Positions 1 through 8,903 of a stretch of DNA of 64,000 nt are shown in pieces. Position 1 is the stretch's first letter, and each line of letters starts with the position of its first letter. The position numbers and the translations under genes were made by a program. The stretch is from positions 31,639 through 95,638 of the forward strand of contig JBGCGJ010000004.1 in the NCBI GenBank assembly GCA_045110675.1. Direction: 5' to 3'. Source of the stretch: JBALVT01 sp045110675 (GTDB lineage: Bacteria > Pseudomonadota > Gammaproteobacteria > Pseudomonadales > Halieaceae). The notes under the pieces were generated by a model that saw only the letters and a list, made by a program, of their open reading frames with translations, was not told the origin of the DNA and made no database searches.

Positions 1-1017
1 GATGAGGCGATGATTCAAGCCGATGGCACAGAAAACAAAGAGAGCTTCGGCGCTAACTCAATCTTGGCTGTGTCCCTGGCGGCGGCGAAGGCAGCGGCCC
101 AGGCGAAAAAAGTGCCTCTTTACCAGCACATTGCCGATATCAATGGCACCAGTGAGTTTTCCATGCCCGTGCCGATGATGAATATCATTAACGGCGGCGA
201 ACACGCTGATAATAATGTCGATATCCAGGAATTTATGGTTCAACCGGTGTCGGCGCCGACGTTTGCTGAAGGCCTTCGCGCCGGTGCTGAAATCTTTCAC
301 AGCCTGAAGAAAGTATTGAGTGGTCGCGGATTGAGTACCGCGGTTGGCGATGAAGGTGGCTTCGCGCCTAATTTGCCCTCTAACGAAGCGGCTTTGGAAG
401 TGATAGCAGAGGCTGTTGGGAATGCCGGCTACAAACTTGGGTCTGACATTACCCTGGCGCTGGATTGCGCTGCTTCTGAGTTTTATAAAGACGGTGTTTA
501 TGATTTGGCGGGTGAGGGCAAGCAGTTCAATAGCGAGGGTTTCGCCGACTATTTGGCAGAACTGGCGGCCAAGCACCCCATCATTTCCATAGAGGACGGT
601 CTTGACGAATCCGATTGGGACGGCTGGAAAATTTTGACCGACAAAATCGGCGACAAAATCCAGTTGGTTGGCGACGACTTGTTTGTGACCAACACCAAAA
701 TACTAAAACGCGGTATCGATACCGGCGTGGCAAATTCTATACTGATTAAGTTCAATCAGATCGGCAGTCTCACCGAAACACTCGATGCCATCGCCATGGC
801 CAAAGCCGCTGGGTACACGGCTGTCATTTCCCACCGCTCGGGAGAGACGGAGGACACAACCATCGCGGATCTTGCCGTTGCAACGGCGGCGGGCCAGATC
901 AAGACCGGCTCTCTTTGCCGCTCCGATCGCGTCGCAAAATACAATCGCTTGCTGCGAATAGAGGCTGAGTTGACTGGCAAGGCCCCTTATCGCGGCATGG
1001 CTGAATTCAGCCGCTAG
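1..1017 (+). CDS. eno: Enolase, 5' end cut by window edge
   Basis: Phosphopyruvate hydratase of glycolysis, converting 2-phosphoglycerate to phosphoenolpyruvate in the cytosol; also a degradosome partner in many gammaproteobacteria. The reading frame is open from base 1, and 338 residues are visible of the usual ~430, so about 95 N-terminal residues lie upstream. Visible signatures are GEHADNNVDIQEF, the Mg-binding Asp/Glu/Asp in LALDCAASE, SIEDGLDESDWDG and VGDDLFVTN, and the catalytic-lysine region IKFNQIGSLTET followed by SHRSGETED. The stop lies 7 bp before ftsB, the conserved gammaproteobacterial eno-ftsB-ispD-ispF order. Identity is certain; only the start is not visible. Confidence 0.98.
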   Translation, partial: DEAMIQADGTENKESFGANSILAVSLAAAKAAAQAKKVPLYQHIADINGTSEFSMPVPMMNIINGGEHADNNVDIQEFMVQPVSAPTFAEGLRAGAEIFHSLKKVLSGRGLSTAVGDEGGFAPNLPSNEAALEVIAEAVGNAGYKLGSDITLALDCAASEFYKDGVYDLAGEGKQFNSEGFADYLAELAAKHPIISIEDGLDESDWDGWKILTDKIGDKIQLVGDDLFVTNTKILKRGIDTGVANSILIKFNQIGSLTETLDAIAMAKAAGYTAVISHRSGETEDTTIADLAVATAAGQIKTGSLCRSDRVAKYNRLLRIEAELTGKAPYRGMAEFSR

Positions 1018-1024
1018 GTCGATC

Positions 1025-1354
1025 TTGCGCTGGCTGCTTGTAGTCCTAATGCTCATACTGGGAGTTCTCCAGTACCGTCTATGGTTTGCTCCCGGTAGCC
1101 TGGCCGAACAACGCCGTCTGGAAAAGCAAATTGAAGACCACAGTGCCATTAATCGCGAGTTGCGTGAACGCAATGAGCGCTTAGAAAAGGAAGTGGTTGA
1201 GTTGCAAAATGGCTTGGATGGGGTGGAACAGCGTGCCCGTGAAGAACTCGGCTTGATTCGGGAAGGCGAAGTGTTTTATCAATTCGTTGATAAAGAAGAC
1301 GCGGGTAATTTGAAACCCGGTACACGAGCCCCGCTAGAAGAAGGTGTGGAGTGA
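1025..1354 (+). CDS. ftsB: Cell division protein FtsB
   Basis: Small bitopic inner-membrane protein of the divisome FtsQ-FtsL-FtsB complex that helps activate FtsWI septal peptidoglycan synthesis. The 109-residue product has one N-terminal membrane segment (about residues 3-20, with the family-typical LQYRLWF ending) and then a periplasmic coiled coil (about 28-75) rich in Glu, Arg and Leu heptads, followed by the conserved AREELGLIREGE stretch. The start is TTG at 1025, chosen because it gives the typical family N-terminus MRWLL. The stop overlaps the ispD GTG start by 4 bp (GTGA), implying translational coupling. Confidence 0.93.
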   Translation: MRWLLVVLMLILGVLQYRLWFAPGSLAEQRRLEKQIEDHSAINRELRERNERLEKEVVELQNGLDGVEQRAREELGLIREGEVFYQFVDKEDAGNLKPGTRAPLEEGVE

Positions 1355-2082
1355 ATTCTACTGGCGAGCGTTTTTGGGGCGTTATACCTGCCGCTGGCGT
1401 TGGCAGCAGAATGACCGCACGGCGATCTGATCCACTGCCCAAACAATATCTTTCACTGAGGGGACGTAGGGTCATTGAGCATAGTCTCGAGGCTATGTTG
1501 GAGTGTGGCGCTTTGGAGAGCGTAATGGTTGCTCTGAATCCCGAAGATAAGAATGCACAGAACATGCCGTGTTTCGATAATGTGAAAGTTCGGCAGACTT
1601 TAGGCGGCGCGACTCGCGCGGAGTCTGTGTTGGCTGCTCTGCTGGCACTTGCGGAATTTGCAGATGAGTCCGACTGGGTTGTTGTGCACGATGCAGCTAG
1701 ACCCTGCGTTCCTGTAGAAGATATTCGCAAATTGATTGCCGCGGTGAAAGACACCGGTGTGGGTGGCGTGCTCGCCGAGGCGATTGTCGATACCGTAAAG
1801 CTCGCATACGAAGATGGCAAGGTAGTGAAAACCCTAAACCGCAATCATCTATGGCGGGCGCAAACGCCACAGGTATTTCGTCTCGGTCTGCTGACTAAAG
1901 CGCTGCAGGAGGCTATTGAAACTCGGCAGCCGATAACAGATGAGGCCTCGGCGATGGAGTCCGCGGGTCACTCAGTTCAAATAGTGGCCGGCTCTTCGCG
2001 CAACTTGAAAATCACCGTACCGGAAGATTTGGCTTTGGCGGAGTTCTATCTAAGCAGCGAGCAAGCTCACTGTGACAACTGA
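1351..2082 (+). CDS. ispD: 2-C-methyl-D-erythritol 4-phosphate cytidylyltransferase IspD
   Basis: Third enzyme of the MEP isoprenoid pathway, transferring CMP from CTP to 2-C-methylerythritol 4-phosphate. The 243-residue product (family about 230-240) shows the nucleotide-binding IPAAGVGSRM near the N-terminus with PKQYLSL, then VVVHDAARPCV, TDEASAMES and the C-terminal NLKITVPEDL. Its GTG start overlaps the ftsB stop, and ispF, which acts two steps later in the pathway, follows 27 bp downstream. Cytosolic, housekeeping. Confidence 0.97.
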   Translation: MNSTGERFWGVIPAAGVGSRMTARRSDPLPKQYLSLRGRRVIEHSLEAMLECGALESVMVALNPEDKNAQNMPCFDNVKVRQTLGGATRAESVLAALLALAEFADESDWVVVHDAARPCVPVEDIRKLIAAVKDTGVGGVLAEAIVDTVKLAYEDGKVVKTLNRNHLWRAQTPQVFRLGLLTKALQEAIETRQPITDEASAMESAGHSVQIVAGSSRNLKITVPEDLALAEFYLSSEQAHCDN

Positions 2083-2109
2083 TGTTTACCGAGCGCGGGG
2101 GAGGGGATC

Positions 2110-2586
2110 TTGCGAATAGGCCACGGCTATGACGTCCATCGTTTCACCGAGGGTAACTCCATTGTGTTGGGCGGTGTGAACATTCCCCACTCTCAGGGTT
2201 TGCTAGCTCACTCGGATGGTGATGTGTTAATCCATGCGATTTGCGACGCATTATTAGGTGCAATCGCAGCCGGTGATATTGGCAAGCACTTTCCGGATAC
2301 AGATCCTGATAATGCCAATATCGACAGTCGCGTGTTGTTACGTCGAGTATTCGATCTGGTTCAGAAAAAGGGTTGGAATCTGGCTAATCTGGATAGCACT
2401 ATCGTCGCTCAAGCACCTCGGATGTCTGAGTACACGGGTTCCATGGCCGACAATTTGGCCGAGGATCTCCAGGTTGGCATTGAGCGTATCAACGTTAAGG
2501 CGACGACGACTGAACAATTGGGTTTTACAGGCCGTGGTGAGGGGATAGCTGCTCACGCGGTTGTGCTGTTGGAACCAAGAGTCTAG
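2110..2586 (+). CDS. ispF: 2-C-methyl-D-erythritol 2,4-cyclodiphosphate synthase IspF
   Basis: Trimeric MEP-pathway enzyme forming MEcPP with release of CMP. The 158-residue product has the metal ligands in the usual places (Asp8 and His10 in GYDVH, His42 in SDGDVLIHA) and the family motifs DIGKHFPDTD and KATTTEQLGFTGRGEG. The start is TTG at 2110 with a GAGGGG Shine-Dalgarno just upstream. The TAG stop shares one base with the GTG start of truD. Confidence 0.97.
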   Translation: MRIGHGYDVHRFTEGNSIVLGGVNIPHSQGLLAHSDGDVLIHAICDALLGAIAAGDIGKHFPDTDPDNANIDSRVLLRRVFDLVQKKGWNLANLDSTIVAQAPRMSEYTGSMADNLAEDLQVGIERINVKATTTEQLGFTGRGEGIAAHAVVLLEPRV

Positions 2587-3641
2587 TGCAAGTTTCATGG
2601 CCACGAGCCTCTGGTGAGCCAGGCGTTACGGCGTGCATAAGATCATCGCCAGAAGATTTTGTTGTGCGGGAACAGTTGGGCTTTGAACTTTCCGGTGAGG
2701 GCGAACATGTTTTTTTGCATTTGGAGAAAACGCAACTTAACACGCTCGAGTTACAAGAAAAGCTGTCCAGGCTGAGCGGTGTCGCGGTTCGAGATATTGG
2801 TTTTTGCGGCATGAAGGATCGCAATGCGGTAACGCGGCAGTGGTTTAGTGTTGGTATGGCGGGGAAGCCCGAACCGGATTGGGCTGAGCTGGAACAGGCG
2901 GAAAATATAACTGTGTTGCAGGTCGGTCGACACTTACGCAAATTGAAGCGCGGCGTGCACCAGGCCAATTTATTTGAACTTCGTCTACGCGATTTGAACG
3001 GCAATCTGGACGACCTCGAATCGCGGTTACAGCGTGTGGCGAAGGCTGGAGTCCCCAACTATTTTGGTGAGCAGCGCTTTGGGCGAGGCGGGCAGACCTT
3101 AGAGCAGGCGCGGCGCTGGGTTGATGCGAAATCGCGAAAACTAACCCGTACCAAAACAAGCTTGTACTTATCGGCCCTGCGTTCTTACTTGTTTAATCAA
3201 CTGTTGGCAGCGCGGGTCAGAGATGAAAATTGGAACTTGGTTGCCGATGGGGATGTGTGCATGTTGCAGGGAACGCGCAGCCGCTTTAGCTGCTCCACTT
3301 GCGATGAGGATATTCGTCAGAGAAACTTCAGCGGTGACCTGCATCCGGCCCTTCCTTTATGGGGGAGTGGAAAGATGGAAGCCAGTGCAGAGCTGCAGGA
3401 AAAACAGTTGGCAGAGCTGGCGAGCGATCTCGAGATCGCCAAGTTTCTCGAACACAAAGGTCTGGAGCTTTCCTACCGTTCCGCGAGACTAATGGCGGAT
3501 GACTTTTGTTGGCAGTTTTGTGATGATGGTAGCTTGCTGCTTTCGTTCGGTCTGGCTCCCGGTGGTTATGCAACTGCTGTATTGGCTGAATTAGTGCAGT
3601 TTAACAATCGTGACTTAGGGAGTCGGAATCGCAGTGAATAG
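2586..3641 (+). CDS. truD: tRNA pseudouridine(13) synthase TruD
   Basis: Isomerises U13 of tRNA-Glu type tRNAs to pseudouridine. The 351-residue length equals the E. coli enzyme (349). The N-terminal SSPEDFVVREQLGFELSGEG and the catalytic-Asp motif GMKDRNAVTRQWFSV are clear, as are NYFGEQRFGRGG and the C-terminal LAPGGYATAVLAEL. The start is GTG at 2586, overlapping the ispF stop by one base (TAGTG). The end overlaps the next gene, pcm, by 8 bp; surE, which normally lies between the two, is absent. Confidence 0.97.
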   Translation: MQVSWPRASGEPGVTACIRSSPEDFVVREQLGFELSGEGEHVFLHLEKTQLNTLELQEKLSRLSGVAVRDIGFCGMKDRNAVTRQWFSVGMAGKPEPDWAELEQAENITVLQVGRHLRKLKRGVHQANLFELRLRDLNGNLDDLESRLQRVAKAGVPNYFGEQRFGRGGQTLEQARRWVDAKSRKLTRTKTSLYLSALRSYLFNQLLAARVRDENWNLVADGDVCMLQGTRSRFSCSTCDEDIRQRNFSGDLHPALPLWGSGKMEASAELQEKQLAELASDLEIAKFLEHKGLELSYRSARLMADDFCWQFCDDGSLLLSFGLAPGGYATAVLAELVQFNNRDLGSRNRSE

Positions 3642-4296
3642 TTTGGACCTAAACGGTATTGGTATGACGTCGCAGAGAACGCGTGAACGTCTTATCCAGC
3701 GTTTAGTGGAACAAGGCATTGCCAATGTGGCTGTGTTGGAAGTTATCCGTACTACGCCAAGGCATATGTTTCTGGATGAAGCGATGGCGCATCGGGCCTA
3801 TGAAGATACCGCTTTACCCATTGGTTATCAGCAGACACTCTCTCAGCCTTATATTGTGGCGAGAATGACCGAGTTGTTACTGGCCGGAGGAGAGTTGCAG
3901 AAAGTTCTCGAGATAGGGACCGGGTCGGGCTACCAGACAACGGTGCTGGCCCAGTTGGTCGAACGGGTTTATAGCGTCGAGCGAATCAAGCCACTGCAGA
4001 CGAAAGCGCGGCAACGTTTGCGTCGGCTGAAGTTGAACAACGTGCATACCAAGCATGCCGATGGCGCTATGGGTTGGGCGGAGAAGGGACCTTTCGATGG
4101 CATCATCACCACCGCGGCTCCTGAACAAATCCCGGAAAGTTTGCTGCAGCAGTTGGCACCAGGTGGTCGCCTCGTCATTCCCGTAGGGGGTGAAACACAA
4201 CACCTTCAGGTCGTCACGCGAACCAATGAAGGTTTCCAGACCGATATTGTCGAGGCTGTTCGCTTTGTGCCTCTTCGCCCCGGTTTAATGCGATAG
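3634..4296 (+). CDS. pcm: Protein-L-isoaspartate O-methyltransferase
   Basis: SAM-dependent repair enzyme that methylates L-isoaspartyl residues in damaged proteins. The 220-residue product has the family's LPIGYQQTLSQPYIVARMTEL, the SAM-binding VLEIGTGSGYQTTVLAQL, and the post-motif GPFDGIITTAAPEQIPESLL, ending in EAVRFVPLRPG. I use the GTG start at 3634 (overlapping truD); an ATG at 3664 would remove ten residues and is equally compatible with the family. Coupled translation from truD is likely. Confidence 0.95.
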   Translation: MNSLDLNGIGMTSQRTRERLIQRLVEQGIANVAVLEVIRTTPRHMFLDEAMAHRAYEDTALPIGYQQTLSQPYIVARMTELLLAGGELQKVLEIGTGSGYQTTVLAQLVERVYSVERIKPLQTKARQRLRRLKLNNVHTKHADGAMGWAEKGPFDGIITTAAPEQIPESLLQQLAPGGRLVIPVGGETQHLQVVTRTNEGFQTDIVEAVRFVPLRPGLMR

Positions 4297-4307
4297 GAAT
4301 CGAAACC

Positions 4308-5234
4308 ATGTCCTCCTTTGGAATTTTTCTTCGCGGGCTTATGATGGGCGCCGCTGATATCGTGCCTGGCGTTTCTGGCGGTACTGTGGCGTTTATCACC
4401 GGTATCTACTCTCGATTGCTGGGCAGTATTCGTGCTTTCGATCTCAATTGTGTTCGTTTGCTGCTTCAGTTTGAGATTAAGAAAGCCTGGCAGCACGTCG
4501 ACGGGACGTTTCTGTTGGCATTGGTTTTGGGCATTGCCACCAGTATCTTAACGTTGGCGCGCTTGGTTTCCTGGTTGCTGGAACATCACCCGGTGCCCTT
4601 GTGGTCGCTTTTTTTCGGTCTTATTCTCGCCTCTGCTTTGGTGTTGTTGCGACAGGTAAAAAACTGGTCCGCAGTGAGATTCCTTAACCTGGCCGCCGGT
4701 ATCGCGATTGCGCTCTTTATCGCCTTGTCTCCTCTGGCCTCGTTTGATGCGTCACTCAGCATGGTTTTTCTGTCCGGATTTTTGGCAATTTGTGCAATGA
4801 TCTTACCGGGTATTTCTGGAAGTTTTATTCTGGTGCTGCTGGGCATGTATGGAACTGTCTTGGCAGCTCTTAAATCATTTGACGTGCTGTTTATTTTGGT
4901 TTTTGCCTGTGGGGCCGCCGCAGGACTGATGTGTTTTTCCAGGATTCTTCACTGGTTTCTGAGTCGATTTCATGAATCTACTATGGCGTTATTGACGGGT
5001 TTTTTGTTTGGTTCTCTAACTGTGGTATGGCCATGGAAACATGTTCTGGATTGGGTTGAAGGAAGCCACGGGCAGTTGAAGCCAGCGCAGCAGGTCCCGG
5101 TCTCTCCCTCCGAGTTTCTCGTATTAACAGGTCAGGATGCGCAATTAGCCCTCTGTATTGCGCTTATCAGTGTGGGTTTTGCGACCGTCTGGATTATTGA
5201 TTCGAAGTGGGGTGCCGATCATTCTCATGGTTGA
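4308..5234 (+). CDS. DUF368 membrane protein, probable undecaprenyl-phosphate flippase (PopT family)
   Basis: Polytopic inner-membrane protein of 308 residues. The family signature appears twice as an inverted-repeat type duplication: GAADIVPGVSGGT near residue 15 and AMILPGISGSF near residue 167, each followed by membrane helices; about eight hydrophobic segments in total. DUF368 proteins (PopT) are known from recent work as recyclers of undecaprenyl phosphate from the outer to the inner leaflet, which fits its place next to nlpD. ATG at 4308 has an AGGA Shine-Dalgarno. The assignment to DUF368 is firm; the transport role is by family knowledge. Confidence 0.88.
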   Translation: MSSFGIFLRGLMMGAADIVPGVSGGTVAFITGIYSRLLGSIRAFDLNCVRLLLQFEIKKAWQHVDGTFLLALVLGIATSILTLARLVSWLLEHHPVPLWSLFFGLILASALVLLRQVKNWSAVRFLNLAAGIAIALFIALSPLASFDASLSMVFLSGFLAICAMILPGISGSFILVLLGMYGTVLAALKSFDVLFILVFACGAAAGLMCFSRILHWFLSRFHESTMALLTGFLFGSLTVVWPWKHVLDWVEGSHGQLKPAQQVPVSPSEFLVLTGQDAQLALCIALISVGFATVWIIDSKWGADHSHG

Positions 5235-5275
5235 AATCATGAACTACCTTGTTGCAGCGCGCTAGTGGGAAAGTT

Positions 5276-6028
5276 TTGCGAAGATGGGTACTCTACAGTT
5301 TAATGATTATTTTCCTCGTTTCTTGCGGGGGGAATAAACTACGTGCACCCGTAGAAGATCGCAGGATCAAGCCGCTGCCCGTTCCTGCCAGCTACAGTGT
5401 GCAGCGCGGCGACACTCTTTTTTCGATCGCCTGGCGTTACGGGCTCGATCACAGAGCGCTGGCGGCTAAAAACCGCATTGTCCCACCCTATACCATTTTT
5501 CCCGGGCAGCGAATTTATTTGGCTGCAAACGCTCCTAGGCCTGTCCAAAAGAAGCCGGTTCCGCCACCGCGAAAGCCGCCGGCAAAAGTGGTTGCAAAAC
5601 CTCCTCTCAAAGCAGCTCCGAAAACACCGTCGCCTGTTGCTAAACCTGTTCAGATTAAAGCCATTGCGAAATGGCGCTGGCCAACCACTGGAACGGTTTC
5701 CAGGGGGTATTCATCGTCGGTGCACAAGGGTATTGATATAGACGGGAAACGAGGAGATCCCATTTATGCGGTCGCTGCGGGAAGAGTTGTTTACGCGGGC
5801 AATGGCATTGTGGGTTATGGCGAGCTACTTATCGTTAAGCACAGCGATGTCTACCTCAGCGCTTATGGCCACAATAGTCGTCTGTTGGTGACCGAGGGGG
5901 CTAAAGTATCTGCTGGACAAAAAATTGCCGAGAAGGGCAGTTCGGGTACTGACACCGTTAAACTGCATTTTGAAATTCGAAAAGAAGGCAAGCCTATCGA
6001 CCCGAAGCGGGTGTTGCCGGCTCGGTAG
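5276..6028 (+). CDS. nlpD: Murein hydrolase activator NlpD (LysM-LytM lipoprotein)
   Basis: Envelope lipoprotein that activates the AmiC amidase during cell separation. It has a lipobox (FLVSC) after a single N-terminal hydrophobic stretch, then a LysM domain (VQRGDTLFSIAWRYG to IFPGQRIYL), a Pro/Lys/Ala-rich linker and a C-terminal M23/LytM domain. In the LytM domain a His is present in VHKGIDIDG, but the HxH motif reads KLH, so the zinc site is incomplete as in other activators. A TTG at 5276 gives a compact signal peptide starting with two arginines; an in-frame TTG at 5249 would add nine residues. It directly precedes rpoS, as in E. coli, where rpoS promoters lie within nlpD. Confidence 0.93.
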   Translation: MRRWVLYSLMIIFLVSCGGNKLRAPVEDRRIKPLPVPASYSVQRGDTLFSIAWRYGLDHRALAAKNRIVPPYTIFPGQRIYLAANAPRPVQKKPVPPPRKPPAKVVAKPPLKAAPKTPSPVAKPVQIKAIAKWRWPTTGTVSRGYSSSVHKGIDIDGKRGDPIYAVAAGRVVYAGNGIVGYGELLIVKHSDVYLSAYGHNSRLLVTEGAKVSAGQKIAEKGSSGTDTVKLHFEIRKEGKPIDPKRVLPAR

Positions 6029-6195
6029 CTCACCCATTCGAACTACCTCAAAACGCCTATTGGCGGGCCCTACAGGAATTGCCTCACCGAGAAATAATAG
6101 GCCGACGCCTTGTTTTTGTAGTTGAGTCTGCGGTAACCTATTCGGCCGGCAAGAAAATACACTCAGTATTTCAGTACAAAAAAATGAGGTATGCC

Positions 6196-7284
6196 ATGGA
6201 TTTGGATGGTCCAGGAAAACGCTCTTCCGCGCAGTCAAACAAGAGCGACGTTGCAAGAGAAACCGTAATAGCTTCAAACACTTCCTCCACTCGCGCTAAG
6301 CCCAGAAAAGTAGCTAAGACTACCCAAAGCAAAAACCTCAAAAAAACCCTAAAAATTCAGAAAGTTACGCCGGAAGTTGATGCTGAGCAAGAAGCGGCTG
6401 ATCTCGAAGAAGCGGAGTTCAGCAACGCGAAGTCTGCCCGCAAAGTGGAGAAATCTCTCGACGCCACACAACTGTATTTGAACGAGATTGGCTTTTCTCC
6501 TTTGCTGTCTGCAGAGGAGGAGCGCTATTACTCTCGTCTTGCGTTGTCGGGTGACGAGTCTGGTCGAAAGCGGATGATTGAGAGCAATCTCCGACTCGTA
6601 GTGAAAATATCCCGCCGATACATCAATCGCGGTCTTACCCTTTTGGATCTAATTGAAGAGGGTAATCTCGGGCTGATTCGCGCCGTCGAGAAGTTTGATC
6701 CCGAACGGGGGTTTCGCTTTTCCACCTACGCAACCTGGTGGATTCGTCAGACCATCGAACGTGCGATCATGAATCAGACGCGCACTATTCGCTTGCCCAT
6801 TCATGTCGTTAAAGAACTGAATGTCTACTTGCGCGCTGCAAGACAGCTTACCCAGCAGCTTGATCATGAGCCCAGCGCCGAAGAAATTGCGGATATGTTG
6901 GATAAGCCGGCGGACGATGTTAAAAGGCTATTGAAGTTGAACGAGCGTGTGACGTCCGTCGATACGCCGGTAGGTCCTGACTCTGATCGCTCCGTGGTGG
7001 ATACCATCGCCGATACTCACGTGTCCGACCCATCCCAATTGCTGCAAGACAATGATATCAAAGACAGCATTGGCGATTGGTTGGAAGAGCTCTCAGATAA
7101 GCAATGCGAAGTGGTTTCCAGGCGATTCGGTTTGCGTGGCTACGAGAGCAGTACACTGGAAGAGGTTGGCCGCGAAATCGGTTTGACTCGCGAGAGAGTC
7201 AGACAAATTCAGGTTGAAGCCTTAAAACGTTTACGCGTCATTATGGAAACTCAAGGCCTGAGCGGAGAGTCACTGTTCGGCTAG
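6196..7284 (+). CDS. rpoS: RNA polymerase sigma factor RpoS (sigma-38)
   Basis: Stationary-phase and general stress sigma factor. The 362-residue product carries region 1.2 (DATQLYLNEIGFSPLL), region 2 (LIEEGNLGLIRAVEKFDPER, TYATWWIRQTIERAI), region 3 and region 4 with the helix-turn-helix EVGREIGLTRERVRQIQVEA. It is about 30 residues longer than E. coli RpoS because of a Lys/Ser-rich N-terminal extension. ATG at 6196 was chosen over an earlier in-frame ATG (6184) because GAGG at 6186-6189 is spaced correctly for it. Levels in this family are controlled mostly after transcription. Confidence 0.96.
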   Translation: MDLDGPGKRSSAQSNKSDVARETVIASNTSSTRAKPRKVAKTTQSKNLKKTLKIQKVTPEVDAEQEAADLEEAEFSNAKSARKVEKSLDATQLYLNEIGFSPLLSAEEERYYSRLALSGDESGRKRMIESNLRLVVKISRRYINRGLTLLDLIEEGNLGLIRAVEKFDPERGFRFSTYATWWIRQTIERAIMNQTRTIRLPIHVVKELNVYLRAARQLTQQLDHEPSAEEIADMLDKPADDVKRLLKLNERVTSVDTPVGPDSDRSVVDTIADTHVSDPSQLLQDNDIKDSIGDWLEELSDKQCEVVSRRFGLRGYESSTLEEVGREIGLTRERVRQIQVEALKRLRVIMETQGLSGESLFG

Positions 7285-7292
7285 GCTGATGA

Positions 7293-7312
7293 GGCGCTCG
7301 ATCTGAAGCGCC
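7293..7312 (+). terminator. Hairpin just after rpoS, weak terminator candidate
   Basis: GGCGCT (7293-7298) pairs perfectly with AGCGCC (7307-7312) around an 8-nt loop, 8 bp after the rpoS stop. No T-run follows, so this could be an RNA-stabilising hairpin and not a true rho-independent terminator. Confidence 0.35.
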
Positions 7313-7431
7313 ATTCGACATCTTGAACCAAGTCCCTCCACATTTCCCCTGTGCCTGTAATGCGGGCATTCGATGTAATATCCTCTGGTAATCATCTGGC
7401 CAATTTTGGCGAAGTTAATGGATACCTTTGA

Positions 7432-7884
7432 ATGAGTGAAGACATACGACAAGCGTTGAACTTGCCACCCTGCGATCAGGTCGGATTTGTAGTTGCTGAC
7501 CGCGAATCCGCCATAGCCTTGTACAGCCCACTGTTCGGGCCTTTTACGACCATGGATCCGGGTTTGATGACCTACAACTATCGAGGCCGCGAAGAGGAAA
7601 GTGAGATAAAACTCGCCTTTGGCAAAAGTGGCGATGTAGAGATAGAGTTAATCGAATGGGTATCGGGTTGGACGCCCCACAGGGAATTTCGCGAGGCCGG
7701 TCGCGAGGGAATGCACCACCTGCGTTTTATAGTGGAGACCCTGGAAGACAAAGTCGCCGTAGCGGAGACCTTGGGCTACGAAAATATTTGGAGCAAACGC
7801 TTTGGCAAAGGACTTGCCGTGTCCTATCTTGAGCGAGAAGGGGACCCCCTGGTCATTGAATTTTTTGAGAATCACGGGGCATGA
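7432..7884 (+). CDS. VOC (glyoxalase-fold) family protein
   Basis: A 150-residue single vicinal-oxygen-chelate protein with the beta-alpha-beta-beta-beta layout: QVGFVVADRESAIALYSPLFG at the start, VEIELIEW in the middle, MHHLRFIVE opening the second half and LVIEFFENH at the end. The expected metal positions read Gln, Glu, His, Glu, so the first ligand is changed. It resembles methylmalonyl-CoA epimerase or glyoxalase I-like proteins, but the substrate cannot be told. Its stop overlaps the next start by 4 bp (ATGA), so it is co-translated with the MDR enzyme downstream. Confidence 0.75.
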   Translation: MSEDIRQALNLPPCDQVGFVVADRESAIALYSPLFGPFTTMDPGLMTYNYRGREEESEIKLAFGKSGDVEIELIEWVSGWTPHREFREAGREGMHHLRFIVETLEDKVAVAETLGYENIWSKRFGKGLAVSYLEREGDPLVIEFFENHGA

Positions 7885-8903
7885 GTTTCAAGCAGGTAGT
7901 CTTAACTGAATTTGGTGGACCTGAGAAACTTGAAATTCATGAACTGTCCTTACTTCCCGAACCGGGACCCGGTGAAATTCGGGTAAAGGTGCTAAGTGCC
8001 GGTACCGGTTTTACCGACACGATTATTCGTCAGGGCCAATATGTGGGCGTGAAGGAAAAGCCTCCCTTCGTACCCGGCTACGATTGGTTTGGCGTCGTGG
8101 ATGCAGTCGGCGAGGGTGTCGATACGCTTCACGTGGGCCAATCTGTTGCCGACATGCCTGTGATCGGTGGTTATACGCAGTATCTTTGTGTTGCCGCAGA
8201 TCGAGTCGTTCCCGCTCCTGACGGGTTAGACCCGGCAGACGCCGTCGCAATGATTTTGTCTTACACAACCGCTTACCAAATGTTGACGCGCTTAAAAACG
8301 CTTACGCCGGGCATGTCTTGCCTTGTGCACGCAGCGGGTGGGGCGGTGGGTACCGCCTTGCTGGAGCTGGGCAGACACATGGGATTAACCATGTATGGAA
8401 CAGCCTCTAGAGAGAAGCATCAGGTTGTTGAGCGCTTTGGTGCTATTCCCATTGATTATCACCAGCAAGATTTTGTGGAGTTTATCGAACGGGCCACTGA
8501 CGGCGAAGGTGTTGATATGGTTTTCGACACCATTGGTGGCGCTTACTGGGCTCGCTCTTATCGCTGCGTAAAAAAAGGTGGGATGCTGGTCGGTTTCGGT
8601 GCGCTGCAGATGACAACGGGTGAGGAAAAGTTACCCATGCTGCTGTGGGGTTTCACGAAACTCCTCGGCTTGTGGAAGTTGATACCCGATGGGCGCGCTA
8701 CGACCTTTTACAATATTCAGACCCGCAGAGAGAAATTGCCAAAGGAATTCATCGCCGATGTTCAGTGCTTGTTTACCTTGTTGTCGGAGGGCAGTTTGAA
8801 ACCCGCGATCGCGGAGACGGCCAGGCTTGAGGATGTGGTCGATATTCATAGAAAGATTGATTCCGCACAAATTGCGGGTAAGGTTGTGCTGCTATGCCAA
8901 TAA
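7881..8903 (+). CDS. Zinc-independent MDR oxidoreductase (quinone reductase-like)
   Basis: Medium-chain dehydrogenase/reductase of 340 residues. An N-terminal GroES-like domain (GPGEIRVKVLSAGTGFTDT, VPGYDWFGVVDAVGEG) is followed by a Rossmann domain with VHAAGGAVGTALLELGR and DMVFDTIGG. Catalytic-zinc cysteines are lacking, pointing to the quinone oxidoreductase/synaptic vesicle VAT-1-like branch using NADPH. ATG at 7881 overlaps the upstream VOC gene. The substrate is unknown; a role in detoxifying reactive carbonyls or quinones is an inference. Confidence 0.8.
   Translation: MSFKQVVLTEFGGPEKLEIHELSLLPEPGPGEIRVKVLSAGTGFTDTIIRQGQYVGVKEKPPFVPGYDWFGVVDAVGEGVDTLHVGQSVADMPVIGGYTQYLCVAADRVVPAPDGLDPADAVAMILSYTTAYQMLTRLKTLTPGMSCLVHAAGGAVGTALLELGRHMGLTMYGTASREKHQVVERFGAIPIDYHQQDFVEFIERATDGEGVDMVFDTIGGAYWARSYRCVKKGGMLVGFGALQMTTGEEKLPMLLWGFTKLLGLWKLIPDGRATTFYNIQTRREKLPKEFIADVQCLFTLLSEGSLKPAIAETARLEDVVDIHRKIDSAQIAGKVVLLCQ

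Noticed and set aside
58..576. 172-codon open frame antisense to eno
   Set aside because: Shadow of the codon pattern of a highly conserved gene; no Shine-Dalgarno and no recognisable domain.
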